From Panax quinquefolius (Eukaryota; Streptophyta; Magnoliopsida; Apiales; Araliaceae), in assembly GCA_020205615.1 (NCBI GenBank), contig JAINUW010000096.1, positions 124,001 through 188,000 on the forward strand: a stretch of 64,000 nt of DNA, written 5' to 3'. This document shows positions 10,022-21,113 of the stretch, piece by piece. Both the position numbers and the translations under genes were made by a program. The notes under the pieces are model-generated. The model had not been told where the DNA came from. It saw nothing but the letters and a program-made list of their open reading frames with translations, and did not search any database. How positions within the stretch are numbered: position 1 is the stretch's first letter; each line of letters begins with the position of its first letter.

Positions 10022-12708
10022 TGTGAGACCCCAGATTTTATGAATAATTATTTAATTTTCTCGAAATAATTTTTTTTGAATATTATGGTGTGGATTTGAT
10101 ATAATGTTATAGTTATGGGTAGTATTTATAAATTTTGCAAAGTATACAAGTTGTCATATTATATTCGATTGGTCGGGAAATATTCTTTTTGTCGGGGAAT
10201 ATCCGTAAGATGGTACAATCATTAGTGGACCCCACAACAGAATTATTGTCGGATTGAGGAAACGACAAAAATATTTTATTGAAAATAACGGCGGAAGTTT
10301 TACCGTTAATATTGTTGAACTACTCAGTAGTAAAAGAATGCGAATCTGGCGTGGTTACATAAGTAGACGTGCGGTATTGATTATTAATGCTTACGTGATA
10401 AGTCACTCGGTTTTGTTTTATTAGTATTATTAACGTAATAAAACAAAAAGCTTTTTATATAAAATGAATACTTTATTAAAGTTATTACATAAATAGAATA
10501 TATTATATTCTATTATGCATAGTATTTTGCATAGTAAAATCTTTTTATATAAAAATGAATACTTTTATAAAGTTATTCGTTTTATTAGATAATAATTAGA
10601 TTATATTATATTTTATTATGCATAGTGTTGATATAGTGTTTTGCATAATAAAATTTTTTTATATAAAACAAAATACTTTTATAAAGTTATTTGTTTTATT
10701 AGGAAATAATTAGAATATATTATATTTTATTTAAAAGATTTTTCTTTAATTATGGACCGTCAGATTAAAGTAAATCAATCTGAACTGTTCATGAGTTAAT
10801 TCTTATGCAATCCATTCTTACATATATATAAGCTCATTCATTCATTATTTTCTTACTTAATTCAATTTGAAACTCTACAGAGAGATAAACTGTAGAAAGA
10901 AAGAAGAAAAGTATACTGCTACTTAACTACTCTTATATCCAGTTTCTTTTACGGTAAGGGGTGTTATTCTTTCTTATTCATGTAGAGAATTTCTGTTATT
11001 CCATTCTTTATTATTCTGTTGGAATAACCTGTATACGTGGCATACCCTATACATAACCTGTATATGTGGCATACCCTATACTTGGTGAAATTCTTCTGTT
11101 ATTCCATTCTTTATTATTCTGTTAGAATAACTCAGATACGCTGCTACCCTATACTTGGTGATATTCTTCTATTATTCCGTCTTTATTATTACATTTGGAA
11201 TATCACATGCGTCATGTATTTTACAGAACTTGGTTTAAAATCTTTATTATTACATTGGAATATCACATGCGTGTGTGTTTTACAGGACACGGTTAAAATC
11301 TTTATTATTCTCGCATTGGAATATCCTAGTTAAGTGCGTTTTATGGGACTGGTTCCGTTATTTATTATTCTCGTTGAAATAACTTTGTCTATGCCAAGTA
11401 CCGCATGCATGGTGATTTCATTGTTATTCCGTTCTTTTTATATCGCATTGGAACATCCTGCTTCGGTCTGTAATTTCGCTTTGACTGGTTCCGTTACTTA
11501 TTATTCTGTTGGAATAACCTGTCTATGCGAAGTACCAATTCATGGTGATTTCTTTTGTTATTCCATTCTTTATTATACTCAGTTGGTTAAAGTTTTGACT
11601 TCTATACTCCATGAAATTAGTGGAATATCCTTGATATTTGCTCTTCATCCAGTATCTTTTCATGAAAATATTCTTCTGAGCATTCTTGAATTTTACTCTA
11701 CACAAGTATTATGTTGACAATTTGGACGTTATTGGTTCTTGGACAAATTAATTCGTCAACTTGTTTTACTGAATTCTTATATCATTGTCATCATCCTCAT
11801 GCTTATATTATGTTGAAAGTCATCTATGGCCTGTAGTGCATAGATGGACTTGGTATGATTATAACCGAGGATTATTCTTAAGATAATCACGCACCGTAAT
11901 GTTACAAATGATGTGGAAAAAGTCCTCATTGGCCCGTAGTGCATTGATGGACAGTTTTTGGTATGATTATGGCTATGGATTCTCTTCGACCAAGGGTGCA
12001 AAGATGAATTGTTTTATGGCATAATCAGGACCGTTGATGAAAACACGATTATCTTTGGCCCGTAGTGCATGGATAATTCGTGGTCGTGATACAAAAATAT
12101 CCTTGGCTTGTAGTGCAGGGATGATTTAATGATGTGGATTATTTATTGAGCTGAGTCTCAGCGATAAAAGTGATGAAAAACTTTTTAAATCATAAAAGAT
12201 AGTAGATTTTATTCTCTACTTGTCTCTTTTAATGGATTACTTGTTCACTGCAGATTAAACTTGATGTCTATTGTATTTTATCGGTTTAACATTGTTGAAG
12301 ACTAATGATAATTTATTCGCATTATCTTAGTCATAATATTTCTTATCGGGCTAGTTGAGCTCACCCTTTCTTTCACTATTTCTCTTGAAATGAGAATATA
12401 TATTTGGGACGACGAGCCTGGGAACCGGATTGACAGATCCGGATGATAGCATTAGTAGTCCTCACTATTCTGTTAAGTAGTGTGATAATAAATGTAATGA
12501 GGACTGAATTTGAGTTTGTATACTGTCTATGATGACTCCATTTAGAGTGGATATTGTCTAGAAGGCAATATTCTTGTTTAAACTCTTAGTTTATGTTTTG
12601 TCGTAGTTTACACAACAGTTGTATAATTAAGTTGTATTTGAATTCTGTACCATGTATCTGGCGACTCAAGATGGGTGATGATGTATACCTAATTTTGGGG
12701 GCGTCACA
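10022..12708 (+). mobile_element. Solo LTR S of the Tekay-type family
   Basis: A complete plus-strand LTR of 2687 bp runs from TGTGAGACCCCAG to GGGGGCGTCACA, flanked by ATTTC repeats, with no internal region. It carries the AT-rich U3 type with TTTTATATAAAA and GCATAGT words, a degraded TATA region (about 10821-10830), a leader rich in AGAGA/AAGAAG, the minisatellite of CTTTATTATTCTGTTGGAATA units (about 10985-11560) and the CCCGTAGTGCATGGATAATT repeats (about 11815-12130). It splits a LINE-derived frame without loss of target bases. Solo LTRs arise by unequal recombination between the two LTRs of one element. Confidence 0.92.
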
Positions 12709-13606
12709 ATTTCCTTTGGCGAGCGTGCACAAATAGTTTACTCACCATGAGAGATCTGAGGACAAAACGTGTTGATGTCAATAATATGTGCCCAAGGTGT
12801 AATAATAGTCCTGAAGATGCGTTACATGTTGTGTTCTTATGCGAGAGATGTGTGGAGGTTATCGTGGATAGGTGATAATAATGGCTCTGAGGAGAATTTT
12901 AGAGACAGGTGGACATGTGTGCTTTCTAGTAGAATTCAAGAAGATGCTAATATGACTACGATGGTTGCATGGGGCCTTTGGAATAGTAGAAATGATCTGG
13001 CTTGGCGTCAGCGCAGAATTCAGGCAGGGCAAGTGATTTATATGGCTTATTCATTGTATGAGCAGTGGAGGAATGCTCAGGTTAGCACCAGTCATAGTGC
13101 AGCACAGGTTGTGAAGCACATGTTGTGAATGTTAATTCGACTTGAAAAAAGAATGTAATGTTGATGCAGCTCTTTTTGGTCACACTAGGCGTATTGGGTA
13201 TGGCAGTGTGGTTAGGAATGCCGAAGGGTCTATGTTGGCAGCCAAGAACGAAATAGTTGATGGTCCGTTGGATGCTACGATTGCGGAAGCAATTGGTGTT
13301 CGTGAGACGTTAAGTTGGTTGAAGACATTATGCTTCAAGAATGTGGTTTTGTAGTCTGATGCTCTGTTGGTGATCAAAGCGATTACAAGTACTCAGGAGG
13401 ATTTATCTTACTTTGGCTTAATAGTGGAAGATTGTAAATCTCTGGCCAGGGACATTGGTAGTTGTCAGTTTGTGTTTGTGAGAAGATCAGCGAACCAGGT
13501 AGCGCATGCTCTTGCACGAACAGCCGGTTCCATGTCTGATCAGGAGGTTTGGGGTCAATCTCCTCCCTCTTTTCTTGTTGATGTGTTGGCTTCTGATCTA
13601 TGTTAA
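12709..13606 (+). pseudogene. LINE-type retroelement C-terminal region, zf-RVT and RNase H
   Basis: After the repeated ATTTC the LINE frame resumes at 12714 with LWRACTNSL, then a zinc-binding motif of reverse-transcriptase type (MCPRCNNSPEDALHVVFLC). A one-base frameshift near 12840 leads into RDVWRLSW and the frame to 13128, and a second shift precedes the RNase H domain (about 13148-13606). That domain shows NVDAALF, AEAIGVRETLSWL, SDALLVIKAI and RRSANQVAHALA, so the acidic catalytic positions are recognisable. A TAG just before the SDA motif (near 13354) breaks it. No clear poly(A) tail follows the stop. Confidence 0.85.
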
Positions 13607-14227
13607 TGAAATATTATTTTAGAATCTGAATTCAGTGTTATACGCCTAAAGCGAATTCCGGGAACTTAGGCGAATTTTGCTCCAAATCCATGGATTGAAT
13701 TGCATTATAATTTTAGAGTAATATTTTTAAAATTTTGATGGGTCTTAAATGAATTGACATTGAATTTTATGATAAAAGTTTTCTATTAATTTTTATGGTC
13801 AAATTAATTATTTTTAAAATTAAGAATAAATAAGTATTAATCATCACCACCTGAATTGATTAATATAGAATTAAATTTAACAAATATAATAATTAAATAT
13901 TATAAAAAAATAATAGTAATTAATCACAAAAACTTTAGATCAAAAAAACTAAAAAGAAATAAAGGAATGAATTAAAGGTTGTATGATCTTTATTTCAAGT
14001 ATCGAATTATGGCCATAAGATTTTAGCCTAATGGTTGATATTGAAATAATGTGGTCTTAATTAAAAAAAAGTATCGAATTATCCTCAAGGGCACTTATGA
14101 ATTTATGACCAAAATAAATAAATATAAACCACGTTATGTATACATGCAAAAAACGTTTGGAAGAAGTGTGAACGGAAACAATTAATTAGTGGGGACCTAA
14201 CACAGTAAGACAATAAAATAAGTAAAC
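13607..14227. other. Host-like intergenic DNA, no gene seen
   Basis: AT-rich sequence without a supported frame. About 13618-13745 matches 59278-59405 (shared words TACGCCTAAA, GGGAACTTAGGCGA and TTTTGCTCCAAATCC), part of the duplicated host block. The LINE remnant sits between this stretch and 9020-9500 here but is absent from the other copy. Confidence 0.55.
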
Positions 14228-14545
14228 AATTTGAGCTCGATTCGTATTCGTTTGATTAAAAATTTAATTCGAGTTCGACTCAAGATATAAATAATTCAAA
14301 TATGAATAAATTTTAAAATTTGATAAATTGCTCAAATCTTCTCAAATTATAATTTTTTATTGATACTCGGATCATATTCGTTCGAAAAATTCAAACTACT
14401 CGTGATCGATTCGAGATCGTGCTCGACTCAGTAGCTAAATGAACCTCAATCAAACTTTATTTTATACTCGATAAATTTTGTAAATCAAATTAATTTGAGT
14501 AACTCAATACTCGGTTCGACTCAGTTCATTTACACTTTTAAGTAA
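14228..14545. repeat. Degenerate CTCGATTCG/TTCGAGTTCG repeat
   Basis: The stretch is dense in variants of GAGCTCGATTCG, TTCGAGTTCGACTC and CTCGGTTCGACTC in both orientations, with loosely inverted ends. This composition recalls small non-autonomous DNA elements or old plant interspersed repeats, but no clean termini or target duplication were found, so the class is left open. Confidence 0.4.
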
Positions 14546-14612
14546 AGATGTGATCGAGAGACAGAGAGCTCCAACTATTGCTAACAAATTTCGGAAAGAA
14601 TACACCTACATA

Positions 14613-15974
14613 TAGGGGTGAGCATGGTGCGGTTTGAAGCTCAAATCGCACACGAAACTACTTGGGTGCAGTTTGATAAATCCATAAACGCACATGAAAC
14701 CGTTTGTGATTGGTGCGGTTTTGAACCGTGCAGTTTGGTTTCATTTGGTGTTGTTTTGGTTCCAAAATCAATTGAAATAATAAAACCGTAAAATAGTTAG
14801 GAAAATCATCTACACGAACGTATTACGCAGTGCACACAATCTTGGAGCTAATTTAGCAAAATAGTTTCAGGCATCAACAATTATATGGTTGATTAATGTT
14901 ATTACATTTGATTTAGGAAATACCAAACCACTCTTGATTTGCAAACATAATTGATACTGTTTATTCTTCATTCAACCCTGCAATACCTGTTTTCTAAAAT
15001 AAAATGAGAAAAATATGTTTTTGTAGAGAAATTATATATACTCGTATCAAATTTGAGAAAACATGATGATTAATTGGTGCGATTTCCGTTTTATGTGTAC
15101 GATTTTGACTAGTAACCAAACCGAAATCAAAAGTTTTTTAACCCACTTAAAATCGTCACATACGCCGAAATCGTTGGTACAATTTGTTCGATTTTTGATG
15201 CGATTTCAGTTCCAATTTGATTATTTGCTCAATCCTGCCCACATGTGCTAACAATAATAATTTGATTTTTTTTTAATAATAATTTTCAAAAAATTTGAAG
15301 TGTATAATAATATAATATCGTATTATTACAAATTATTAAGTAACATATTATCATTCTTTTGTTAAAGTGTCAGGCAGGTCCGCGAAACAACCCACATATC
15401 ATTTATTATCAAGACAATATTTAAGCACAATCCACAATTTATAATAATTTATAAATTAGTTTAATAATTTTAAATTAACAATACATTATTAGTATATAAT
15501 TATAGAACAATTTTTTATTTTTTATTTTAAATATCTAATTTGGTTATATACGGAATAGTAAAATTTTAAATTTCATAACCGAACCCAAGTACTCCATTCG
15601 TCCCTTTATATAAGATTTTTTAGAGTTGTGCACAAGTATTAAGGAAATAATTGTATAATATTAAATATAATATCAAATATCTATATTGTCCTTGTATTGA
15701 AAAAAGAAATTGATATTTATTGAGTAAAAAATAGTGAGAGAATCAAAGTTATATTAAATATTGGAGTAATATTATAAACTAAAAAATTAATACTTACTTG
15801 AAATTCTAAAATATTATATATTAAGAGATAAAAAGACTTCTTTAAAATGTTTTATATTAAGGGAAAGGGGGAGGGAGTACTAAATAATTAAATAGTTATA
15901 ATTGAAGTAAGCAAAATTGTCAAAATAATTCGATTAATAAAAGAACGGTTCGGTAAGATTTCTGCTCACCCCTA
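14613..15974. mobile_element. hAT-like non-autonomous element with 12 bp TIRs
   Basis: TAGGGGTGAGCA at 14613-14624 is repeated perfectly inverted at 15963-15974 (TGCTCACCCCTA). This terminus is typical of plant hAT-type non-autonomous elements. The 1.36 kb interior has no transposase and holds GTGCGGTTT/GGTTTCATTTGG repeats and a Stowaway MITE. No convincing 8 bp target duplication was found, and part of the interior (about 15285-15480) resembles the second host block. The pair could therefore be two ends of a composite rather than one transposon. Confidence 0.55.
15592..15877. mobile_element. Stowaway-type MITE
   Basis: The element begins CTCCATTCGTCCC and ends GGGGGAGGGAG, close to the Stowaway terminal consensus, with TA on both sides (15590-15591 and 15878-15879). 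It is 286 bp and non-coding, as expected of Tc1/mariner-type MITEs. It sits inside the TIR element above, so it inserted later. Confidence 0.75.
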
Positions 15975-16561
15975 AATATTTATTTATACATGTCTTTTAG
16001 CTAGGGACCACCGGTCTGAATTGAGTAGTGTACTGCTATTATGTAAATTGTCCAATCTTTCAGGGTACTAGCCCCCTCATCTTATTGCTATATTTGAAAA
16101 CCAATTAATCCATCACATGGGCCTTTATTCATATTTCAAACCAATAAAATGTGAGAGAGAAAGCGATAGTGAGATTACAGGCCTTTATTCATATTTCTGA
16201 CCAAATTAAATAAGTAAATAAACCACATTCAAAAAACGATTATATTAGTTTTGGGGACCTAGCTAGTTCAACTCGACAGAGACAGACGTGCATGTTCGAG
16301 AGAGAGCTCCTTTGCATGCATGTATCCGGCTGCCTATAAAATTTCAAACCACATTCTAGTTAAATTACAGATTTCAAAATGTTAAAACCCTTCCTCCTCT
16401 TCATCAAGGCGGAGTCGAGAATTAATTTTTTACTGAGCTACCAAGTACCAATTATATCCACAAAAAATTATTCCACCAAGATCAATCATAAATTCAAAAT
16501 TATACATAGTAGTAAGGTTCAAAAGTACATAACATGCAAGGAAAAAGGAAAACAAAACACA
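15975..16561. other. Host-like DNA, duplicate block, no gene seen
   Basis: About 16025-16175 matches 48290-48505 (shared words CTGCTATTATGTAAAT and TTGCTATATTTGAAAA). A TATA-like CCTATAAAATTTC near 16335 precedes a short frame starting at 16379, but that frame matches no family I recognise and has low-complexity Lys/Ile-rich content, so no gene is called. Confidence 0.45.
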
Positions 16562-17275
16562 CTATTTAAGCTGCATCCTTCTATGCTTTGTTGAATAGAA
16601 TTCGTCTATTATGAAATCTGAATCGATATCTTCAAGAAGCTTTCGTTCAATATAAATCATCATAGAATCTGCTAAAAACTCATCTTCCATTTTATTACGA
16701 AGAGCAGTTTTAACATGTTTATAAATGGTGAAAATGATCGATTACGTCGTGGTACGTGGAAGCGGTAGAGAGAGTCAAAATAAGACGAATCAATCTATCA
16801 ATCAAATTATAAGTCTGTAACTTATTTGTTTCAACTAATCCGCGACACAATTCAGTGATGATAGACATATTTTGAAAGCTCTGATGATGAAGCACATCAA
16901 TTATATAATGATTTAGTTGACATCTCAAATAATGCATTTCTTGCTCACTGAAATATTCTGGATAAAATTTCTCAGCAAGCTTGCAAATATCATAAACTTT
17001 GAATGATTTAAAGTTGTCCTACGGTTCTAAAGCTGAGTAAAGTATAAGGAGTTCCACTGCTTCATCACTAAATCTGGAATTCAACTCTTCCTGCTGAAAA
17101 TCTATTGCTGAATTAAACACATCAAAATGATAGTGTTGGCAAACTGTCATCGATTCTTTTTGTTGGCATGAACGACCGGTAGCCTTTTTGAATGAAGCAT
17201 TCATACATGGTATTTCAATGTCATTTTGTGTGCATCCTTTGATGGAGAGTACTCTAACCAAGGAAAGGATTTAAA
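16562..17275 (-). pseudogene. hAT-derived TTF-type/ZMYM1-like protein fragment
   Basis: Minus-strand frames give the C-terminal half of a plant TTF-type zinc-finger protein derived from hAT transposase. In order they read NDIEIPCMNASFKKATGRSC, YHFDVFNSAIDFQQEELNSRF, FYPEYFSEQEMHYLRCQLNH, MSIITELCRGLVETNKLQTY and LIDRLIRLILTLSTAS. A frameshift follows, then ALRNKMEDEFLADSMMIYIE to a TAG stop at 16562-16564. The last blocks belong to the hAT C-terminal dimerisation region. In intact relatives the LTLSTAS block continues with a T-E-R-A-F-S motif, which is scrambled here. The N-terminal zinc finger and catalytic core are absent. The fragment lies next to a CACTA terminus and is a dead remnant. 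Confidence 0.75.
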
Positions 17276-17325
17276 CCACGAATATTAAAAATTTTAATTT
17301 TGTGAGCCTGATTTAGTCCTTGCAT

Positions 17326-17925
17326 CACTACTAAAAAAATGGTCATTTGTGATGGCCAAAATCCATCACAAAAAGTAGAAAAACCATCACGAAAGGTTTA
17401 CGTGATGACTTTAAGCATCACAATGGCCGTCTTGTATACACCCATCATGAATGGTTTTATGTGATGGTTTTGGCAATCACGCAAACACTTAGTGCTTTTG
17501 TGATGATTAATACAATCACATTAACATATAATCTATTGTGATTGTCAAAGTCATCACAAAAAAAAAATAAGACTTTAGGGATCAAATGTAAGAACGTGAA
17601 TCTCTATTTACGTATAATTTATTTCACTATATTAATTATATCTATATTAATTGTATCAAATGATAATTGTAAGATTCCAACTCTCTCCCATTTACAAACT
17701 AAATAACGAGTATTACTACTACATCAAATTCCAGATCATGATTATAATTTTAAAACAAAATATAAAAGGAAACATATGTGAGTTGACTTACTAAACAAAA
17801 TTACTTCCACATAAGATTTGGTGATTGCAATGGCAGTCACAAATACTCTTTAATGATGGTAAAATTAATCATCACTAAGAGCCATCATATATTTTATTCT
17901 AATGAGATCTAAATTCTTAGAAAGC
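17326..17925 (+). mobile_element. CACTA (En/Spm-type) transposon end, truncated
   Basis: CACTACTAAAAAAATGG at 17326 is a CACTA terminus. It is followed by many short subterminal repeats in both orientations built on GTGATGG / CATCACAAA (17340-17890), the usual transposase-binding architecture of this superfamily. The opposite terminus and the transposase gene were not found; the element gives way to copia-like sequence near 17930. Confidence 0.7.
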
Positions 17926-18589
17926 TTAAAACTAAAATAGTTCCCAATCGTTGGATTACTAAATTGGGGATTAGTGAATTCGGATAGATTGGTACATACG
18001 TTGCTTGCTCATTGGATGAGGATGATTGATCTCATGATCATTTGTGTGGAGACACTAAAAGCAAGTATGTAGGTCTTGATTAGAGAATAAGTTCAACTTT
18101 GAGCATTGACTCGCTAAGGAATACCTAATGGAGTTTTACTTGTCTGTCAATAGGAATTCTATAGTGATAGTAGTCAAGTGATCCTTGGACTTGAGATCAT
18201 CATAATATCTTGTGTATGATGAGTTATACTTTGACTTATTCCTTAAGACCCTTAGGGTATATCAAAGGGTATGCTTGAGTATAATAAGTTTATGCATGGA
18301 GATAATGTATGATCGATAAAGAATCTACCACTTCTAGTAAAAAGAAGAGAAATGTACTATGTGATTCGATAAATGACAACTCAAGAGTCCTTGGCAAGGC
18401 GAGAATGAAATTAGAAAAGAGTTTCTAATTTGCATTATTTGGAGTTGTGCATTTAAGAGTCGAAATACATATAATTAAATAAAATAAGACTTGTGATAAT
18501 TTCATGTCTTATATTTAATTGGGACATTGTATGGTGGAAAGATTGAAGTGTCTCGGTAACTATTTACTCAAAGGTTCTTTTATGATTGA
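17926..18589 (+). mobile_element. Copia-like post-pol non-coding region
   Basis: There is no open frame. The text (TTGCTCATTGGATGAGGATG, TTTGTGTGGAGACACTAA, GTAGGTCTTGATTAGAGAAT, TCTCGGTAACTATTTACTC) resembles the untranslated stretch between pol and the 3' LTR in plant Ty1/copia elements. It directly precedes a candidate LTR at 18590. The assignment rests on memory of such elements and is tentative. Confidence 0.4.
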
Positions 18590-19557
18590 TGTTGAAATCT
18601 ATATTATCCGGAAAGTCGTTGATCGTTAGGAGGCTTATCCCTATTGTAGAATAAATATTATTTATTTAATTAAATTAATAGTTTAATTTATTTATTTAAA
18701 TAAGATTAGAATTGTTCTAATTGATTTATTCACAAATAGGTTTAATATCGCAGAACCTAAAGGGTCACACCATAAAAGGAAGAATAATTATTTAAGAAGT
18801 TAATGGCATAATCGTAATAATATGTTAAGTATATTTAATTTAATCTATGGTGATAGAATAAATTAATATTAATATTTATTATTTAATATTTTGAAAATAT
18901 TAAATATAAATTAATAAGAGAGTCTTATTATTATTATTATTACTATTATTATTATTTAATTCCTAAAGGAGTTTGGGAATTAATTAATAAAAGTGCTCTC
19001 AAATATCCTAATAGGATTAGGAGGCTAAATTAATTAAAAAAAATTAATTAATTATTCCTAATAAGATTAGGAGCCTAATTAATTAAAGGAGTTTAATTAA
19101 TTAAAATAAAACCCAATTTCTTAATTGTTAAGGAGGGTTGCCCATATCTATAAATAAAAGGAGTCTTATTATGGGTGAGGTGTGGTTGACTTTTACAACA
19201 TACGTAATTCCAATAGTTGGGAGAGTACATTCTTTTCCATGAGAGATAGAAAAACTAGGGTTTTGCCAAATACCCATCTTCTTGAATTCTTCTTCTTCCT
19301 TGGTGGATCACCTCTAGAGGCCAAACACATGAGTGGCTAACGTTGATCAAAGGAAGGAACCAAACCCGGTGGATTCAAGTTGAACGCGAAAAGGATTGGA
19401 GGTGAACTCGTACCTGAGGAAGCTCGGATCTTCAAGGGTATGTTTCTTATTCATATCTTTTCGTTTATTTAATAATTGTGCATAAAGGGTGATCCGGGTA
19501 TATGGTTTATAAAATTTTTTAAACTCTGATTTTTCACGTTTCCGCTTATTTTATGCA
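18590..19557 (+). mobile_element. Candidate copia-type LTR
   Basis: The stretch starts TGTTGAAATCTATATTATCC and ends near TTATTTTATGCA, the TG...CA ends expected of an LTR. It contains a promoter-like TATCTATAAATAAAAGG (about 19147) and a leader with CTTGGTGGATCACC and GAAGCTCGGATCTTCAAGG. No target duplication or paired LTR is visible. It is followed after ~30 bp of unassigned filler by the protease region of T1, so the junction is probably an old deletion. Confidence 0.45.
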
Positions 19558-19587
19558 ATTTGATTGCGTTCATGAATATTACAAACC

Positions 19588-19999
19588 TAACACCTCCCAA
19601 AAAGCAAGGAACCCGAACGAGGTCATCACGGGTAAGCTAATCATAAACTCTAACGAAGTTTATACTTTATTTGATACCGGTTCTACCCATTCTTTCATTT
19701 CTCCTACTTGCGCTCAACGTTTAAATTTGACTCCAGAGAAATTGGATTTTAATTTATCTGTTGAAACCCCGTTAGGAGAAACCTTCATTACATCCACGGT
19801 TTATAAGTCTTGTTTAGTTCAAATCAGCACCCGCACGCTACCTGTCGATTTTATTTCTTTGAAAATACTTGCATTTGATGTGATTCTAGGGATTGATTGG
19901 TTAACTACTCATCATGCAAAAATTGATTATTTTCGTAAGGTTGTTAGCTTTCATATTCCTAACAACCAGTTATGCGAATTCAGGCCACCAAACCATTAA
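19588..19999 (+). pseudogene. T1 aspartic protease (retropepsin)
   Basis: The open stretch contains NPNEVITGKLIINSNEVYTL, then FDTGSTHSFISPTCAQRLNL with an intact D-T-G-S active site, the second conserved block VYKSCLVQI and the flap-side LAFDVILGIDWLTTHHA. In the element this enzyme cleaves the gag-pol polyprotein inside particles. Upstream codons to 19553 read through filler DNA and are not element sequence. The frame is lost near 19980-19999, where a shift separates it from the linker before RT. It is a domain remnant of a larger polyprotein rather than a gene of its own. Confidence 0.88.
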
Positions 20000-20220
20000 A
20001 ATCAATCAATGTCATCTCAAGCCATAAAGCTATTCGTTTATTAAAAAACGGATGTCAAGCTTTCTTAGCTCATGTCACGGATCTAAACAAAAATACGTCA
20101 GTTTTAAAGGATATTTCTATTGTTAATGAATTTCGACGTATTCACGAAGAACTTCACTGGCCTACCCCAGAGCGTGAAATTAAATTTTGTTCGACCTTGA
20201 ATCCGGTACAAAACCCATTT
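19972..20220 (+). pseudogene. T1 protease-RT linker
   Basis: This reads in a different frame from the protease and overlaps it slightly, so a frameshift lies near 19990. It contains SHKAIRLLKNGCQAFLAHVT, then DISIVNEFRRI and [10 protein letters not shown], the usual linker that leads to the RT N-terminus in Tekay polyproteins. A second frameshift near 20200 returns to the RT frame. The end of this linker is where the RT deletion starts in copies A, B and C. Confidence 0.75.
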
Positions 20221-21113
20221 CCAAAGACCCATATCGAATGGCTCCTATTGAACTTCAGGAGTTAAAGACCCAACTGCAAAAATTGTTAGACATTGGCTTT
20301 ATTCATCCTAGTACTTCTCCTTGGGGTGCTCCTGTTCTATTCGTGAAGAAGAAGGATGGGAGTATGCGACTTTGTATTGATTATCGGGAGTTGAATCGTG
20401 TCACCATCAAAAATAGGTACCCATTGCCACGTATTGATGATCTATTGGACCAGTTGCAAGGCGCCAAATTCTTTTCAAAGATTGATCTTCGTTCCGGATA
20501 TCACCAATTGAAGATTAGAACCGACGATATTCCAAAGACGGCTTTCAGAACTCGGTACGGGCATTATGAATTTCTAGTCATGTCTTTTGGATTGACTAAT
20601 GCTCCTGCTGCCTTCATGGATATGATGAACCGAGTATTCAAGGAATATTTGGATCACTTTGTGGTCGTCTTTATTGATGACATGCTCATATATTCCAAAA
20701 ACCATGAAGATCATGAGCAACACTTGAGGCTGATACTCCAAAAGCTTTATGAATATAAGCTTTATGCCAAGTTGAAGAAATGCGAATTCTGGCTTGAGGA
20801 AGTAGCATTCCTTGGGCACGTGGTATCAAGTCATGGAATATCTGTTGACCCAGCAAAGATTGAAGCTATTCAAAGCTGGGAGCAACCAAAATTGGTGACC
20901 GAAGTACGTAGCTTTCTCGGTTTAGCTGGTTTTTATCGGAGATTCGTGGAAGGATTTTCTCGAATCTCTACTCCACTAACTCAGCTGACTTGGAAAGATA
21001 CAAAGTTCGGTTGGAGCGAGGAATGTGAGAAGAGTTTTCAAGAACTCAAGAGGAGACTCATTTCAGCACCTATTCTGACAATACCATCTGATTTGGAGGG
21101 ATTTGTACAGTGA
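20187..21113 (+). CDS. T1 reverse transcriptase domain
   Basis: The uninterrupted frame carries a complete RT core: [20 protein letters not shown] and [37 protein letters not shown], then [15 protein letters not shown] and [14 protein letters not shown] with the F-I-D-D form of the catalytic box. [19 protein letters not shown] and the thumb/connection block [17 protein letters not shown] follow. RT copies element RNA into DNA in the particle. The initial Met is internal to the polyprotein, so the start has no biological meaning. The frame ends at TGA 21111-21113, where a one-base shift separates it from RNase H. Sequence motifs are intact, so the domain could encode an active fold if read in context. 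Confidence 0.92.
   Translation: MFDLESGTKPISKDPYRMAPIELQELKTQLQKLLDIGFIHPSTSPWGAPVLFVKKKDGSMRLCIDYRELNRVTIKNRYPLPRIDDLLDQLQGAKFFSKIDLRSGYHQLKIRTDDIPKTAFRTRYGHYEFLVMSFGLTNAPAAFMDMMNRVFKEYLDHFVVVFIDDMLIYSKNHEDHEQHLRLILQKLYEYKLYAKLKKCEFWLEEVAFLGHVVSSHGISVDPAKIEAIQSWEQPKLVTEVRSFLGLAGFYRRFVEGFSRISTPLTQLTWKDTKFGWSEECEKSFQELKRRLISAPILTIPSDLEGFVQ

Noticed and set aside
11037..11717. Overlapping short plus-strand frames rich in Tyr/Ile/Leu, with similar ones at 24009-24500, 28125-28582, 36072-36472, 57393-57766 and 62731-63095
   Set aside because: They lie in the LTR minisatellite, repeat the same peptide because the DNA repeats, and occur in several frames at once. No domain or codon signal supports them.
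16379..16594. Short frame after a TATA-like box as a host gene
   Set aside because: 71 codons, low complexity, no recognised domain, and no support from the duplicate host block.
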